Assembly (NCBI GenBank): GCA_035456265.1
Contig: DATIDP010000072.1
Location: 1 to 50,083 of the forward strand
Direction: 5' to 3'
Source: DASUPK01 sp035456265
GTDB taxonomy: Bacteria > Actinomycetota > Thermoleophilia > Solirubrobacterales > 70-9
Length of the DNA stretch: 50,083 nucleotides
Of this stretch, positions 17,101 to 24,556 are shown in pieces; positions within the stretch are counted from its first letter, which is position 1; the number at the start of each line of letters is the position of its first letter. The notes beneath the pieces were generated by a model. That model was not told the DNA's origin. It ran no database searches and worked only from the letters and a program-made list of their open reading frames with translations. The translations under genes were made by a program, and so were the position numbers.

Positions 17101-17669
17101 GAGGTCTGGATCGGCAGCTCACGCCCGGTGAGCTTGAACGCCTCCCGGGCGCCGAAGACGGCGGCCTTGACCTCGAGGATGTCCTGCGCCGTCTCGATGA
17201 TGATCAGGTCGGCGCCGCCGTCGACCAGGCCCCGGGCCTGCTCGGTGAAGACCTCGACGAGCTTGCGGAACGAGATGTCGCCGAGTGTCGGGTCGTCGCT
17301 CGCGGGCAGGAAGCCGGTCGGCCCGATCGAGCCGGCGACGAAGCGGTCGGGACCCGCGGCATCGCGGGCGATCCCCGCCGCCCTGCGGTTGATCTCGAGC
17401 GTGTGCTCGCCGAGCCCCCACTCGTCGAGCTTCAGCCTGCTTCCCTGGAAGGTGTCGGTCTCGACGACCTCGGCTCCGGCCTCGAGCATCGAGGTGTGCA
17501 CGCCCTCGATCACATCCGGGCGATTGAGCACGAGTGCCTCGTGACACTTGCCCTCGAGGCCGCCGTAGTCCTCCTGCGTCAGGTCGAACTGCTCCAGGGT
17601 CGCGCCCATGCCGCCGTCGAAGACGACGATCCGCTCGCGCACGGCCCCAAGGAAATCGCGCTCGGGCAT
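14070..17669 (-). CDS. metH: MetH, cobalamin-dependent methionine synthase
   Basis: 1199-residue multidomain enzyme that methylates homocysteine from 5-methyltetrahydrofolate via cobalamin. Order: homocysteine-binding barrel with zinc cysteines in GLNCSTGPEDM (about residue 224) and VGGCCGTTPDH (about 290); pterin-binding barrel; cobalamin cap and Rossmann domain with the lower-ligand motif GDVHDIGKSLV (about 730); and the C-terminal SAM-binding activation domain (RRYSWGYPACPDQ, about 1090; SGGYAVMPEQSTVA). All four modules are intact. ATG at 17669 follows TACCCT by eight bases and lacks a Shine-Dalgarno, so it is probably leaderless; a GTG at 17693 would add eight residues. It is divergent from metE. 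The 3' end overlaps the cyclase gene. Confidence 0.97.
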   Translation of the reverse strand: MPERDFLGAVRERIVVFDGGMGATLEQFDLTQEDYGGLEGKCHEALVLNRPDVIEGVHTSMLEAGAEVVETDTFQGSRLKLDEWGLGEHTLEINRRAAGIARDAAGPDRFVAGSIGPTGFLPASDDPTLGDISFRKLVEVFTEQARGLVDGGADLIIIETAQDILEVKAAVFGAREAFKLTGRELPIQTSVSLLPQGGKMLLGTDIQAVLTTLLALDVQVIGLNCSTGPEDMRDAIRYLGETSPLPVHCIPNAGLPLQGPEGETIFPEQPEPLAATLGEFVERYGVGIVGGCCGTTPDHIRAIRERVVERTPGERPDPGPAQVSSMMTSTPLVQEPRPTLVGERVNSQGSRAAKEMLLADDYDGLLQVAEDQVTGGAHVLDVCVALTERQDEDVQMGTVVERISLTQPSPIQVDSTEPEVIEAALERIPGRAIVNSVNLEAGRDKLDRVAPLAKAHGAALIALTIDEEGMAKTADRKLEVAKRIRDLCCDEHELDPEALIFDALTFTLTTGDEEWRPSAIETIEGIRRIKAEISGVKTSLGVSNVSFGVSPPARAVLNSVFLHHCVEAGLDLAMVNPNHITPYAEIPEEERRLTDDLVFNRSDDALEKFIAHFESKGTDAKEAAGDPTEGMEPERALHWQILHRKKDGVEDWIDRSVEKIGAVPTLNEVLLPAMKEVGDKFGAGELILPFVLQSAEVMKRAVARLENYLERIEGHTKGKVVIATVFGDVHDIGKSLVNTILTNNGYTVVDLGKQVPVDTIISAAVEHEADAIGLSALLVSTSKQMPICVQELHERGLEFPVLVGGAAINRDFGRRILYPGGKDSDDVYEPGVFYCKDAFAGLDTMDELIDDQARTALVERIRSEARELREKPVVIDEAPPTTDDSVRSAASPDAPIPEPPFWGVRDVAVDLDDVFPHLDRHVLFKLHWGGRGKKGEEWRRIVEGHDGDEGFAPRLERMWREQDYLHPRARLGYFPCAAEGNELVVFDPEDSERELERLVFPRQPRHDRICLTDFFRPLDELAPGERDVVALQGVTVGPEVTDLMARLEAEGEFAEQLYVHGLGVQSAEGLAEWLHSKVRSGLGIDRDQGRRYSWGYPACPDQSEHEKVWRLLDLEQIGMTLSGGYAVMPEQSTVAIIAHHPQAVYFGMKSGFIPKDRAPDEVIAGTERGGELPPESDPRDGSVEAEPQATAARSPAASR

Positions 17670-17677
17670 GGCGGGGA

Positions 17678-17683
17678 AGGGTA
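17678..17683 (-). promoter_or_regulatory. -10 hexamer for leaderless metH
   Basis: TACCCT on the minus strand, eight bases before the metH ATG; purine-rich Shine-Dalgarno absent. Together with the metE element this leaves only about 70 bp between the two -10 elements, too little for a cobalamin riboswitch on either side. Confidence 0.45.
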
Positions 17684-17702
17684 GAGGGCGCACGCCGGCG
17701 GG

Positions 17703-17716
17703 ATCCGTGAGCGGAT
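17703..17716. repeat. Short inverted repeat in the metH/metE divergent promoter
   Basis: ATCCG, a 4-base centre TGAG, then CGGAT. It lies between the two inferred start sites and is a candidate binding site for a regulator of either gene. Five-base arms are weak evidence on their own. Confidence 0.25.
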
Positions 17717-17753
17717 ACGCCGAGAAGCCCGTTTCCCAGATTGACCGCCTCGG

Positions 17754-17759
17754 TAGGGT
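17754..17759 (+). promoter_or_regulatory. -10 hexamer for leaderless metE
   Basis: TAGGGT, six bases before the ATG at 17766. No Shine-Dalgarno is present. Confidence 0.5.
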
Positions 17760-17765
17760 TGAGTG

Positions 17766-20138
17766 ATGGCCCTCTCGAACGTCTCCGGATTCCCGAGAAT
17801 CGGCCGCAACCGCGAGCTCAAGTTCGCGACGGAGGGCTACTGGCGCGGCGAGACCTCAGCCGACGAGCTCGCCGCGGTCGCCAAGGCGATCCGCGTCGAG
17901 AACTGGAAGCTGATGCAGGGCGCCGGCATCGACCTGGTCCCCTCCAACGACTTCTCCTATTACGACCAGGTGCTCGACACGATCGCCCTGGTCGGCGCCG
18001 TTCCGGAGCGCTACGGCTGGGATCGCGGCCAGGTCGATCTCGACACCTACTTCGCAATGGCCCGTGGCCGGCAGACGGACGACCTCGACGTCACGGCGAT
18101 GGAGATGACCAAGTGGTTCGACACGAACTACCACTACCTCGTCCCCGAGCTGGGACCGGAGACGAGGTTCTCGCTGTCGAGCACCAAGCCGTTCGACGAG
18201 CACGCCGAGGCGATGGAGGAGGTCGGGATCGACACCGTCCCGGTGCTGATCGGGCCGGTCAGCTTCCTGCTCCTCTCGAAGCCCGCCGAGGGCGTCTCCG
18301 ACCGCTTCGATGCCGTCGACCTGGTCGAGCCCCTAGTCGAGGTCTACGGCGAGGTGATCGAGAAGCTGGCGGAGCAGGGTGCGACCTGGGTGCAACTCGA
18401 CGAGCCCTGCTTCGTCGAGGATCGCTCCGAGAGGGAGCTCGATGCGCTCCGGCTCGCCTACGAGGAGCTCTGCAAGGTCCACGAGCGGCCGCGGATCCTG
18501 GTCAAGACCTACTTCGATCACGTCGGCGATGCCTACGGGGTGCTCAGGGACCTGCCGATCGAGGGCGTCGGGCTCGACTTCACCGGCAACGTGCACGGCG
18601 ACGAGCTGGATCCGAGTGTCCATGAACACGGCGGCCGCCACAATGCCGAGTTCATCGCGAGCCAGGAGGGCCTGGACGACCAGTGGCTCTTCGCCGGGAT
18701 CGTCGACGGGCGCAACGTCTGGATCAACCATCTCGAGCACTCCCTGGACGCGCTCGAGGGACTCCGGACCCGAACCGCTCAGCTCGTAGTGTCGACGAGC
18801 TGCTCGCTCCTCCACACGCCGATCGATCTCGACGCGGAGCCGGCCGGCGCCGACGCCGACCTCGATGAAGAGATGCGCTCCTGGATGGCTTTCGCCGTCC
18901 AGAAGGTGGGGGAGGTGGCCACCCTCGCCACGGGCCTCGCCGATGGGCGCGAGGCGATCGCCGACCGCCTCGACGCGAACGACCGGGCACGGGACTCGAG
19001 GCGCGACTCCGAGCGGACCAGGAATGCAGAGGTGCGCGCCCGGATCGAGGGGCTCGATGAGGAGCACGACCGGCGCTCGAGCTCGTTCGAGGAGCGGAGG
19101 CCCGCGCAGCGTGCCCGCATCGACATCCCCGAGCTCTTCCCGTCGACCACGATCGGCTCGTTCCCCCAGACCGACGAGATCCGGCAGACGCGCGCGAAGG
19201 AGAAGCGCGGCGAGATCGATTGGCAGACCTACAAGCAGGCGATGGAGGCCGAGATCGAGAAGGTGATCCGCTTCCAGGAGGACGTCGGGCTCGACGTCCT
19301 CGTGCACGGCGAGCCGGAGCGCAACGACATGGTCCAGTACTTCGGCGAGCAGATGGAGGGCTACGTCTTCACCGAGAACGCCTGGGTGCAGTCGTACGGC
19401 TCGCGCTGCGTGCGCCCCCCGATCATCTTCGGTGACGTCCTGCGGCCCTCGCAGATGACCGTGGACTGGATCACCTACGCGCAGTCGCTCACGGACAAGC
19501 CGGTCAAGGGCATGCTCACCGGGCCCGTGACCATGCTCGAGTGGTCGTTCGTCCGCGACGACCAGCCGCTCGCCGACACCTGCAAGCAGCTGGCGCTGGC
19601 GATTCGCGACGAGGTCGAGGACCTCGAGACGGCCGGCGTCCAGATCATCCAGGTCGACGAGCCCGCGATCCGCGAGGGCCTGCCGCTGCGCAAGGACCGC
19701 TGGGGCGAGTACCTGAGCTGGGCCGTCCACTGCTTCCGCCTGGCGACCGCCGTGGTCAAGGACGAGACCCAGATCCAGACGCACATGTGTTACTCGGACT
19801 TCGGGGACATCCTCGAGCAGATCCAGGAGATGGACGCCGACGTGACCCTGATCGAGGCGGCCCGCTCGCGGATGGAGCTGCTCCACGACTGGGAGAGGAC
19901 GGGCTACCGCAATGACATCGGGCCGGGCGTCTACGACATCCACTCGCCCCGCATCCCGAGCGCGGACGAGATGGTCGAGCTGCTCCACGAGGCCGCCCGC
20001 GTCCTGCGACCCGGGCAGCTCTGGGTCAATCCCGATTGCGGCCTGAAGACGAGGGCCTGGGACGAGGTCGATCCCAGCCTGCGCAACATGGTCGACGCCG
20101 CCAAGCAGCTGCGCGAGGAGCTGGTTCCGGCGTCGTAG
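17766..20138 (+). CDS. metE: MetE, cobalamin-independent methionine synthase
   Basis: 790-residue 5-methyltetrahydropteroyltriglutamate--homocysteine methyltransferase. The N-terminal barrel begins with the family's SGFPRIGRNRELKFATEGYW. The C-terminal catalytic barrel begins with STTIGSFPQTDEIRQTR and carries the zinc ligands: His and Cys in QTHMCYSDFGDI (about residues 672-674) and Cys in NPDCGLKTR (about 757). DEPAIREGLPLRK is also conserved. Length is normal. The ATG at 17766 is preferred over the adjacent GTG at 17763 because of the leaderless spacing. MetE lets the cell make methionine without B12, duplicating MetH encoded divergently. A long inverted repeat lies after the stop. Confidence 0.97.
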   Translation: MALSNVSGFPRIGRNRELKFATEGYWRGETSADELAAVAKAIRVENWKLMQGAGIDLVPSNDFSYYDQVLDTIALVGAVPERYGWDRGQVDLDTYFAMARGRQTDDLDVTAMEMTKWFDTNYHYLVPELGPETRFSLSSTKPFDEHAEAMEEVGIDTVPVLIGPVSFLLLSKPAEGVSDRFDAVDLVEPLVEVYGEVIEKLAEQGATWVQLDEPCFVEDRSERELDALRLAYEELCKVHERPRILVKTYFDHVGDAYGVLRDLPIEGVGLDFTGNVHGDELDPSVHEHGGRHNAEFIASQEGLDDQWLFAGIVDGRNVWINHLEHSLDALEGLRTRTAQLVVSTSCSLLHTPIDLDAEPAGADADLDEEMRSWMAFAVQKVGEVATLATGLADGREAIADRLDANDRARDSRRDSERTRNAEVRARIEGLDEEHDRRSSSFEERRPAQRARIDIPELFPSTTIGSFPQTDEIRQTRAKEKRGEIDWQTYKQAMEAEIEKVIRFQEDVGLDVLVHGEPERNDMVQYFGEQMEGYVFTENAWVQSYGSRCVRPPIIFGDVLRPSQMTVDWITYAQSLTDKPVKGMLTGPVTMLEWSFVRDDQPLADTCKQLALAIRDEVEDLETAGVQIIQVDEPAIREGLPLRKDRWGEYLSWAVHCFRLATAVVKDETQIQTHMCYSDFGDILEQIQEMDADVTLIEAARSRMELLHDWERTGYRNDIGPGVYDIHSPRIPSADEMVELLHEAARVLRPGQLWVNPDCGLKTRAWDEVDPSLRNMVDAAKQLREELVPAS

Positions 20139-20153
20139 GGCGGGACCGGCGAC

Positions 20154-20230
20154 CTGCCGCCTTCGTCGCCTTCGTCCGCTCGGCGAAAGGACGCGACACA
20201 CCGCCAGGTGTCGTCTTGCCGAGGCGGCAG
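20154..20230. terminator. Nested hairpins between convergent metE and aldehyde dehydrogenase genes
   Basis: Outer arms CTGCCGCCT (20154-20162) and AGGCGGCAG (20222-20230) pair perfectly; inside, CGACAC (20194-20199) pairs with GTGTCG (20208-20213). The gap holds no gene. No clear U-tract follows on either strand, so a bidirectional terminator or RNA-stabilising structure is the likely role, without certainty. Confidence 0.45.
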
Positions 20231-20236
20231 GGACGG

Positions 20237-21784
20237 CTAGCGCCGTCCCAGCCGCCTGCGCCAGTCGCGCGAGTTGAAGAACTGCGTGATCTTGCGCAGC
20301 TTCGCGCGCCGCTCACTCGTATACGGGAAGTAGAGCGGCTCGCGCTTCTGACCGAAGCGGGTGATCACCAGCGACTCGGGGCGGACGAACTTCTTGATCC
20401 CGTATTCGCCGTGGCGGAAGCCGATCCCCGAGTCCTTCCAGCCGCCCATCGGCACGTCGGAGGCCAGGAATCCGACCAGCACGTCGTTGACGTTCGCGGT
20501 CCCGACCTCGAGCCGGCGTGCGACGGCCTCGGCCTGGCGCTTGCTGCCGAAGACCGACGCGGAGAGCCCGTAGCGGCTGTCGTTTGCGAGCCGCACCGCC
20601 TCGTCGGCGTCGGGGACCCTCATCACGCCGACCACCGGCCCGAAGCTCTCGTCGCGCATCACCGTCATCGAGTGATCGACGTCGGCGAGCACCGTGGGCT
20701 CGAACCAGTCGCCGGGGCCCTCGGCGCGCTTGCCGCCGGTGAGGACCGTGGCGCCGCTCTCGCGGGCGTCGTTCACATGCGACTCGACGATGTCGGTCTG
20801 CTTCGGGAAGGTCATCGCGCCGACGTCCTTGCCGTGCTCCGGGCCGTCCATACCCTGCTTGAGGCTCTTCACCTCGTCGACGAAGCGGGTGAGGAACTCG
20901 TCATAGATCGGCTCCTCGACGTAGATGCGCTCGGTGGAGATGCAGACCTGGCCGGAGTTGGCGAAAGACCCCCACGCGGCGGCGTTCGCGGCCCTCTCGA
21001 CGTCAGCGGTCCTCAGCACGATCATCGGGTCCTTGCCGCCCAGCTCGGCGCTCACCGGTGTGAGCGTCTCGGCCGCGCGGGCGAGGACTTTCTTCGCGGT
21101 CCGGTCGGAACCGGTGAACTGGACGAAGGCGACCTCGTCGACCAGCGCGGAGCCGGTCTCGCCCATGCCGTTGACGACGTCGAAGACGTCGGGGCCGCCG
21201 ATCTCGGACTTCCACGCCTCGACGATCTCGCCGAGCCCGAGCGGGGTGATCTCTGAGGGCTTCACCACGACGGCGCAGCCGGCAACGAGGGCGGGAATCG
21301 CATCCCCGAGCGAGAGGATCAACGGGAAGTTCCAGGGGCTGATCACGCCGACCACCGGATACGGGCGGTACTGCACCTTCAGCTTCTTGACCTTCATCAG
21401 CGGCGAGTGGGCCGGCACCTTCTCGTCGCCGATGTACTTGTGCGCCTTCTTTCCGTAGAAGTTGATGAGGTCGGTGACGTAGGGCACCTCGCCCATCGCC
21501 TCGGCGCGCACCTTCCCGGTCTCCCGCTGCATGGTCGTGGCGATCTCGTCCTGGTGGTCGAGCAGCCAATCGCGGAGCTTGCCGAGCCACTCGGCCCGCC
21601 CCTTGATCCCCAGCTCCTCCCAGGCGGGCTGATTGGCGCGCACCCGCGCAACGGTGGCTGCCACCTCTGGAGGGCCATCGACCGGCACTTTCGCGATCAC
21701 CGACCCGTCCGCCGGGTTGATCACCTCGAGACCCTCGCGCGCCTCCCGCCTCTTGGCGCTCTCGCTGACGGTGTCGATGGCCAT
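20237..21784 (-). CDS. NAD(P)+-dependent aldehyde dehydrogenase (succinate-semialdehyde dehydrogenase-like)
   Basis: 515-residue ALDH superfamily enzyme oxidising an aldehyde to the acid. Motifs: PWNFPLILSLGDAIPALVAG (substrate/NAD tunnel), FTGSDRTAKKV (Rossmann), general base Glu in VSAELGGKDPMIV (about residue 247), nucleophile Cys in NSGQVCISTERIYV (about 282), and MRDESFGPVVGVM. All catalytic residues are present. The C-terminus is extended by a basic tail (REPLYFPYTSERRAKLRK) that may associate with membrane or partner. Substrate is not determinable; resemblance is closest to succinate-semialdehyde and related dehydrogenases. ATG at 21784 has GAGGGGAG upstream. A TAGAGT -10 candidate at 21814-21819 (minus) lies next to a 16-bp palindrome. 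It is divergent from a PucR-type regulator. Confidence 0.92.
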   Translation of the reverse strand: MAIDTVSESAKRREAREGLEVINPADGSVIAKVPVDGPPEVAATVARVRANQPAWEELGIKGRAEWLGKLRDWLLDHQDEIATTMQRETGKVRAEAMGEVPYVTDLINFYGKKAHKYIGDEKVPAHSPLMKVKKLKVQYRPYPVVGVISPWNFPLILSLGDAIPALVAGCAVVVKPSEITPLGLGEIVEAWKSEIGGPDVFDVVNGMGETGSALVDEVAFVQFTGSDRTAKKVLARAAETLTPVSAELGGKDPMIVLRTADVERAANAAAWGSFANSGQVCISTERIYVEEPIYDEFLTRFVDEVKSLKQGMDGPEHGKDVGAMTFPKQTDIVESHVNDARESGATVLTGGKRAEGPGDWFEPTVLADVDHSMTVMRDESFGPVVGVMRVPDADEAVRLANDSRYGLSASVFGSKRQAEAVARRLEVGTANVNDVLVGFLASDVPMGGWKDSGIGFRHGEYGIKKFVRPESLVITRFGQKREPLYFPYTSERRAKLRKITQFFNSRDWRRRLGRR

Positions 21785-21813
21785 GCTCGCTCCCCTCGTC
21801 GTCGGTCGTCCGG

Positions 21814-21842
21814 ACTCTACCGGGGACTGGCTGCGCAGCCAG
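21814..21842 (-). promoter_or_regulatory. Candidate aldehyde dehydrogenase promoter with perfect 16-bp palindrome
   Basis: Minus-strand TAGAGT at 21814-21819 would start transcription about 22 nt before the ATG. Immediately upstream is the perfect palindrome CTGGCTGCGCAGCCAG (21827-21842), covering the -35 position. It is a good operator candidate for the divergently encoded PucR-type regulator. Confidence 0.45.
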
Positions 21843-21943
21843 GACAGGAGCGGATTTGCGCCGATCGACACTCCCGACCGCTTGGAGCAACGGACGAGCG
21901 ACATTTTCGACAGAGGGCCAAAGACCGCACGCGCGGCCGCCCC

Positions 21944-21949
21944 TACGGT
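21944..21949 (+). promoter_or_regulatory. -10 hexamer for leaderless PucR-type regulator
   Basis: TACGGT, eight bases before the ATG at 21958, with no Shine-Dalgarno. Confidence 0.4.
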
Positions 21950-21957
21950 GCGCTCGG

Positions 21958-23130
21958 ATGACCATGCGCGAGCTCAGCACCCGCATGATCGAGGCCGTTC
22001 TCGACGGCGAGGGACTTCAGGGAGTCGCGGACCTGGCTGCCGCGGAGGCGGGGGGGCCGGTTGCGATCGTCCTACCGCCTCGAGGCCTAGCCGCGCGGGC
22101 GCCGGGCGGCGGAGAGCTGAATGGCCTCGCCGAGTACGCCAAGGCGCGGGTGGCGGAGACCCAGGCGACCGCGCCCGACCCGATCGCACTGGAGCGCTCG
22201 ATCGAGGCCGGCGGGCAGATCGTGGGCGTCGTCCTGCTGCTCGACGACCCCTCGGCCGACGGCGACGAGGGTGCAGTCCTGGTCGACCGCGAGGAGGTCC
22301 TTCGGGCGGCCGCGCTCGCCGCGCTGGCCGAGGTGGCGGTGGCCGACGCCCGCGAGGACGCCGAGCGGAAGATGCGCGGGGGCCTGATCGAGGAGCTCCG
22401 CTCCCGTGAGGTCAACACGGCGGAGGCGACCAGCAAGGCGGCCCGGCTCGGCTGCGACCTGGCCCGCGGGGCCATCGCGCTCGTCGCGGAGATCGAGTCC
22501 GCCTCCCCCAGCCACGCCAGCGCGCTCGTCGAGGCGGAGTACGAGGGATCGCTGGCCGAGCTCGCCGAGGGCCGGCTCTACGCCGTCCTGCCGGCTCGCG
22601 GCGGCGACGACGCGCCGGAGACGACGCTGCGGTCGGCGGGACGGATCGCCAACCGGCTTCGCAGACACGGGATGGCCGCGGTCTCGTCCTTCTATCCGGA
22701 CCCCGGCGAGCTCCACCGCGCGATCAGGGAGGCCGAGCTGGTGCTCGACGTGATCACTCGCGAGCCGGAGATCGCGGAGGCGCTCGAGGAGGGGATCGCG
22801 GCGAGCGGGGTCTACCGGCTGCTGTTCAGGGCCCTGATCTCGGACCCGGAAGAGGTGCGCAGCTTCTACCGGGACACCGTCGAGCCGCTGGTCCGATACG
22901 ACGACCAGTACCGCTCGGACCTGCTGGGCACGCTCGAGGAGTACCTGGCCAGCGACTGCAACATGAACGCGACGGCGCGGGCGATCTTCGCCCACCGGCA
23001 CACCGTGGCCTACCGGCTCGACCGTGTGAAGGAGCTCGCGGGCCTCGACCCCCAGATCTCCGAGGATCGGGAACGGCTCGGCCTCGGGATCAAGGCGTAC
23101 CGCATCCTTGCGCCCGCCCTGCCGAGGTAG
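21958..23130 (+). CDS. PucR/CdaR-family transcriptional regulator
   Basis: 390-residue regulator. The last about 80 residues contain the PucR C-terminal HTH (PF13556): LLGTLEEYLASDCNMNATARAIFAHRHTVAYRLDRVKEL. The N-terminal part reads as a GAF-like sensor (GQIVGVVLLLDDP) and the middle as the GGDEF-like domain typical of CdaR/PucR. The start ATG at 21958 (MTMREL) has a leaderless promoter; an ATG two codons later is also possible. Divergent from the aldehyde dehydrogenase, with a palindrome between them, so local regulation of that gene is likely. PucR members commonly sense catabolic substrates; the effector here is unknown. Confidence 0.88.
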   Translation: MTMRELSTRMIEAVLDGEGLQGVADLAAAEAGGPVAIVLPPRGLAARAPGGGELNGLAEYAKARVAETQATAPDPIALERSIEAGGQIVGVVLLLDDPSADGDEGAVLVDREEVLRAAALAALAEVAVADAREDAERKMRGGLIEELRSREVNTAEATSKAARLGCDLARGAIALVAEIESASPSHASALVEAEYEGSLAELAEGRLYAVLPARGGDDAPETTLRSAGRIANRLRRHGMAAVSSFYPDPGELHRAIREAELVLDVITREPEIAEALEEGIAASGVYRLLFRALISDPEEVRSFYRDTVEPLVRYDDQYRSDLLGTLEEYLASDCNMNATARAIFAHRHTVAYRLDRVKELAGLDPQISEDRERLGLGIKAYRILAPALPR

Positions 23131-23158
23131 GCATCCGGGGCCGGCTCAGGCTCGTACC

Positions 23159-23164
23159 TAGACT
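23159..23164 (+). promoter_or_regulatory. -10 hexamer for leaderless beta-propeller gene
   Basis: TAGACT, six bases before the GTG at 23171; no Shine-Dalgarno. Confidence 0.45.
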
Positions 23165-23170
23165 GGGTCG

Positions 23171-24547
23171 GTGGGACACGCGCGGACCGCATCCGTGGTG
23201 GTGATGGCCGCGACGCTCGTCGCGGGGATCGGCTGCGGCTTCGGCAGCACGAAGACCACACGGGCCGCTCCCACGACTCCATCCGGGCAGGCGACGGCCG
23301 CCAAGAAGAAGCACGCCACCGCCCGCTGGCCGACCTACCACGGCAACCTGGCGCGCACGGGCGTTGACACCAGCTCGCCGGCGCTCGGCCAGGTGAGGCG
23401 GACCTGGACCAGGCAGGTCGACGCCCCCGTCTACGGTGAGCCGCTCGCGGTCGGTGCGCGCGTCTACGTCGCGACCGAGAACAACACCGTCTACTCCCTC
23501 AACGCCCGCACCGGCAAGGTCGCCTGGCGCCGGCATCTGGGCGCCCCCGTGGACGGCTCGACCCTGCCCTGCGGCAACATCCTGCCGACCACCGGTATCA
23601 CGGGCACGCCGGCGATCTCGGGAGGCAGGCTCTACGTCGTCGCCTTCCTGAGCGGCTACCGCCATGTCCTCTTCGCGCTGAGCCTGACCAACGGCGGGGT
23701 CGTGATCAGGCACGGTGCCGACGCGCCGGGATCCGACCCTCGGGTCCATCAGCAGCGGCCGGCGCTTTCGATCTCGAAGGGGCGGGTCTACGTCCCGTAC
23801 GGAGGTCTCACCGGGGACTGCGGTCCCTACAGGGGGCGGGTGGTCTCGGTGAAGATGCGCGGGAAGCCGATGAAGCGGACCTTCACTGTGGGGGTGAATC
23901 GCGAGGGCGGGATCTGGGCGCCCTCCGGGGCGGCGGTCAACAGGTCCGGAGACCTGTTCGTCGCGACCGGCAACGGCGACAGCTCGGGCTTCGATTTCGG
24001 CAACTCCGTGCTCGAGCTCAGCCCGAAGCTGAAGCAGACCGGGTTCTTCCGGGTCTCGAACGGCGGCGCCAACAATCAGACAGACACCGACCTGGGCTCC
24101 ACGGGGCCGACGCTGCTCGACGGTAACCGTCTCTTCGTCATCGGCAAGGACGGCGTCGGCCTGCTGTTGTCGAGCGCCCATCTCGGCGGGGTCGGCGGCC
24201 AGCTCTTCGAGCAGAAGATCTGCTCCGGCGCGTACGGGGGGATGGCCTCCCGGGCGCCGTTCATCTACGTGCCCTGCACGGACGGACTGGTGGCCCTGCG
24301 TCTCAGTGGCGACAGCTTCAGCGTCGCCTGGAAGAAGGGCTCGGACGCCGGCGCGCCGATCGTGGCGGGCGGAGCGGTCTGGTCGATCGACGGCGGCGGG
24401 ACGCTCCACGCCTATGCGCCCGACAGCGGCGCGGATCTGGCGAGCTTCGACGTCGGATCCGTCACCCACTTTCCGTCGCCGGGCGCCGGGGGTGGCCGCC
24501 TCTTCGTCCCGGCCGAGAGTCGGGTGGTCGGGTTCGCCGGTGTCTAG
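23171..24547 (+). CDS. Secreted PQQ-type beta-propeller protein
   Basis: 458 residues. N-terminal signal (SVVVMAATLVAGIGC) ends in Cys; the residues before it (GIGC) are a weak lipobox, so it may be a lipoprotein or a cleaved secreted protein. After a Thr/Pro/Lys-rich linker, repeated blades follow the PQQ/WD-like pattern: YGEPLAVGARVYVATENNTV, SLNARTGKVAWRRHLGAP, TGTPAISGGRLYVV, VTHFPSPGAGGGRLFVPA. The family covers PQQ-dependent dehydrogenases and non-enzymatic propellers such as BamB; I do not see a full quinone-binding residue set, so enzymatic activity is not claimed. It converges on three PQQ-sugar-dehydrogenase-like genes with a 9-bp gap. Confidence 0.8.
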   Translation: MGHARTASVVVMAATLVAGIGCGFGSTKTTRAAPTTPSGQATAAKKKHATARWPTYHGNLARTGVDTSSPALGQVRRTWTRQVDAPVYGEPLAVGARVYVATENNTVYSLNARTGKVAWRRHLGAPVDGSTLPCGNILPTTGITGTPAISGGRLYVVAFLSGYRHVLFALSLTNGGVVIRHGADAPGSDPRVHQQRPALSISKGRVYVPYGGLTGDCGPYRGRVVSVKMRGKPMKRTFTVGVNREGGIWAPSGAAVNRSGDLFVATGNGDSSGFDFGNSVLELSPKLKQTGFFRVSNGGANNQTDTDLGSTGPTLLDGNRLFVIGKDGVGLLLSSAHLGGVGGQLFEQKICSGAYGGMASRAPFIYVPCTDGLVALRLSGDSFSVAWKKGSDAGAPIVAGGAVWSIDGGGTLHAYAPDSGADLASFDVGSVTHFPSPGAGGGRLFVPAESRVVGFAGV

Positions 24548-24556
24548 CGGCGGGCG

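Noticed and set aside
15291..17684. 797-codon plus-strand frame antisense to metH
   Set aside because: No motifs and low-complexity composition; metH on the other strand is certain.
17670..17765. Cobalamin or SAM riboswitch between metH and metE
   Set aside because: The gap is 96 bp, lacks the B12-box and SAM-I conserved blocks, and both starts fit leaderless promoters.
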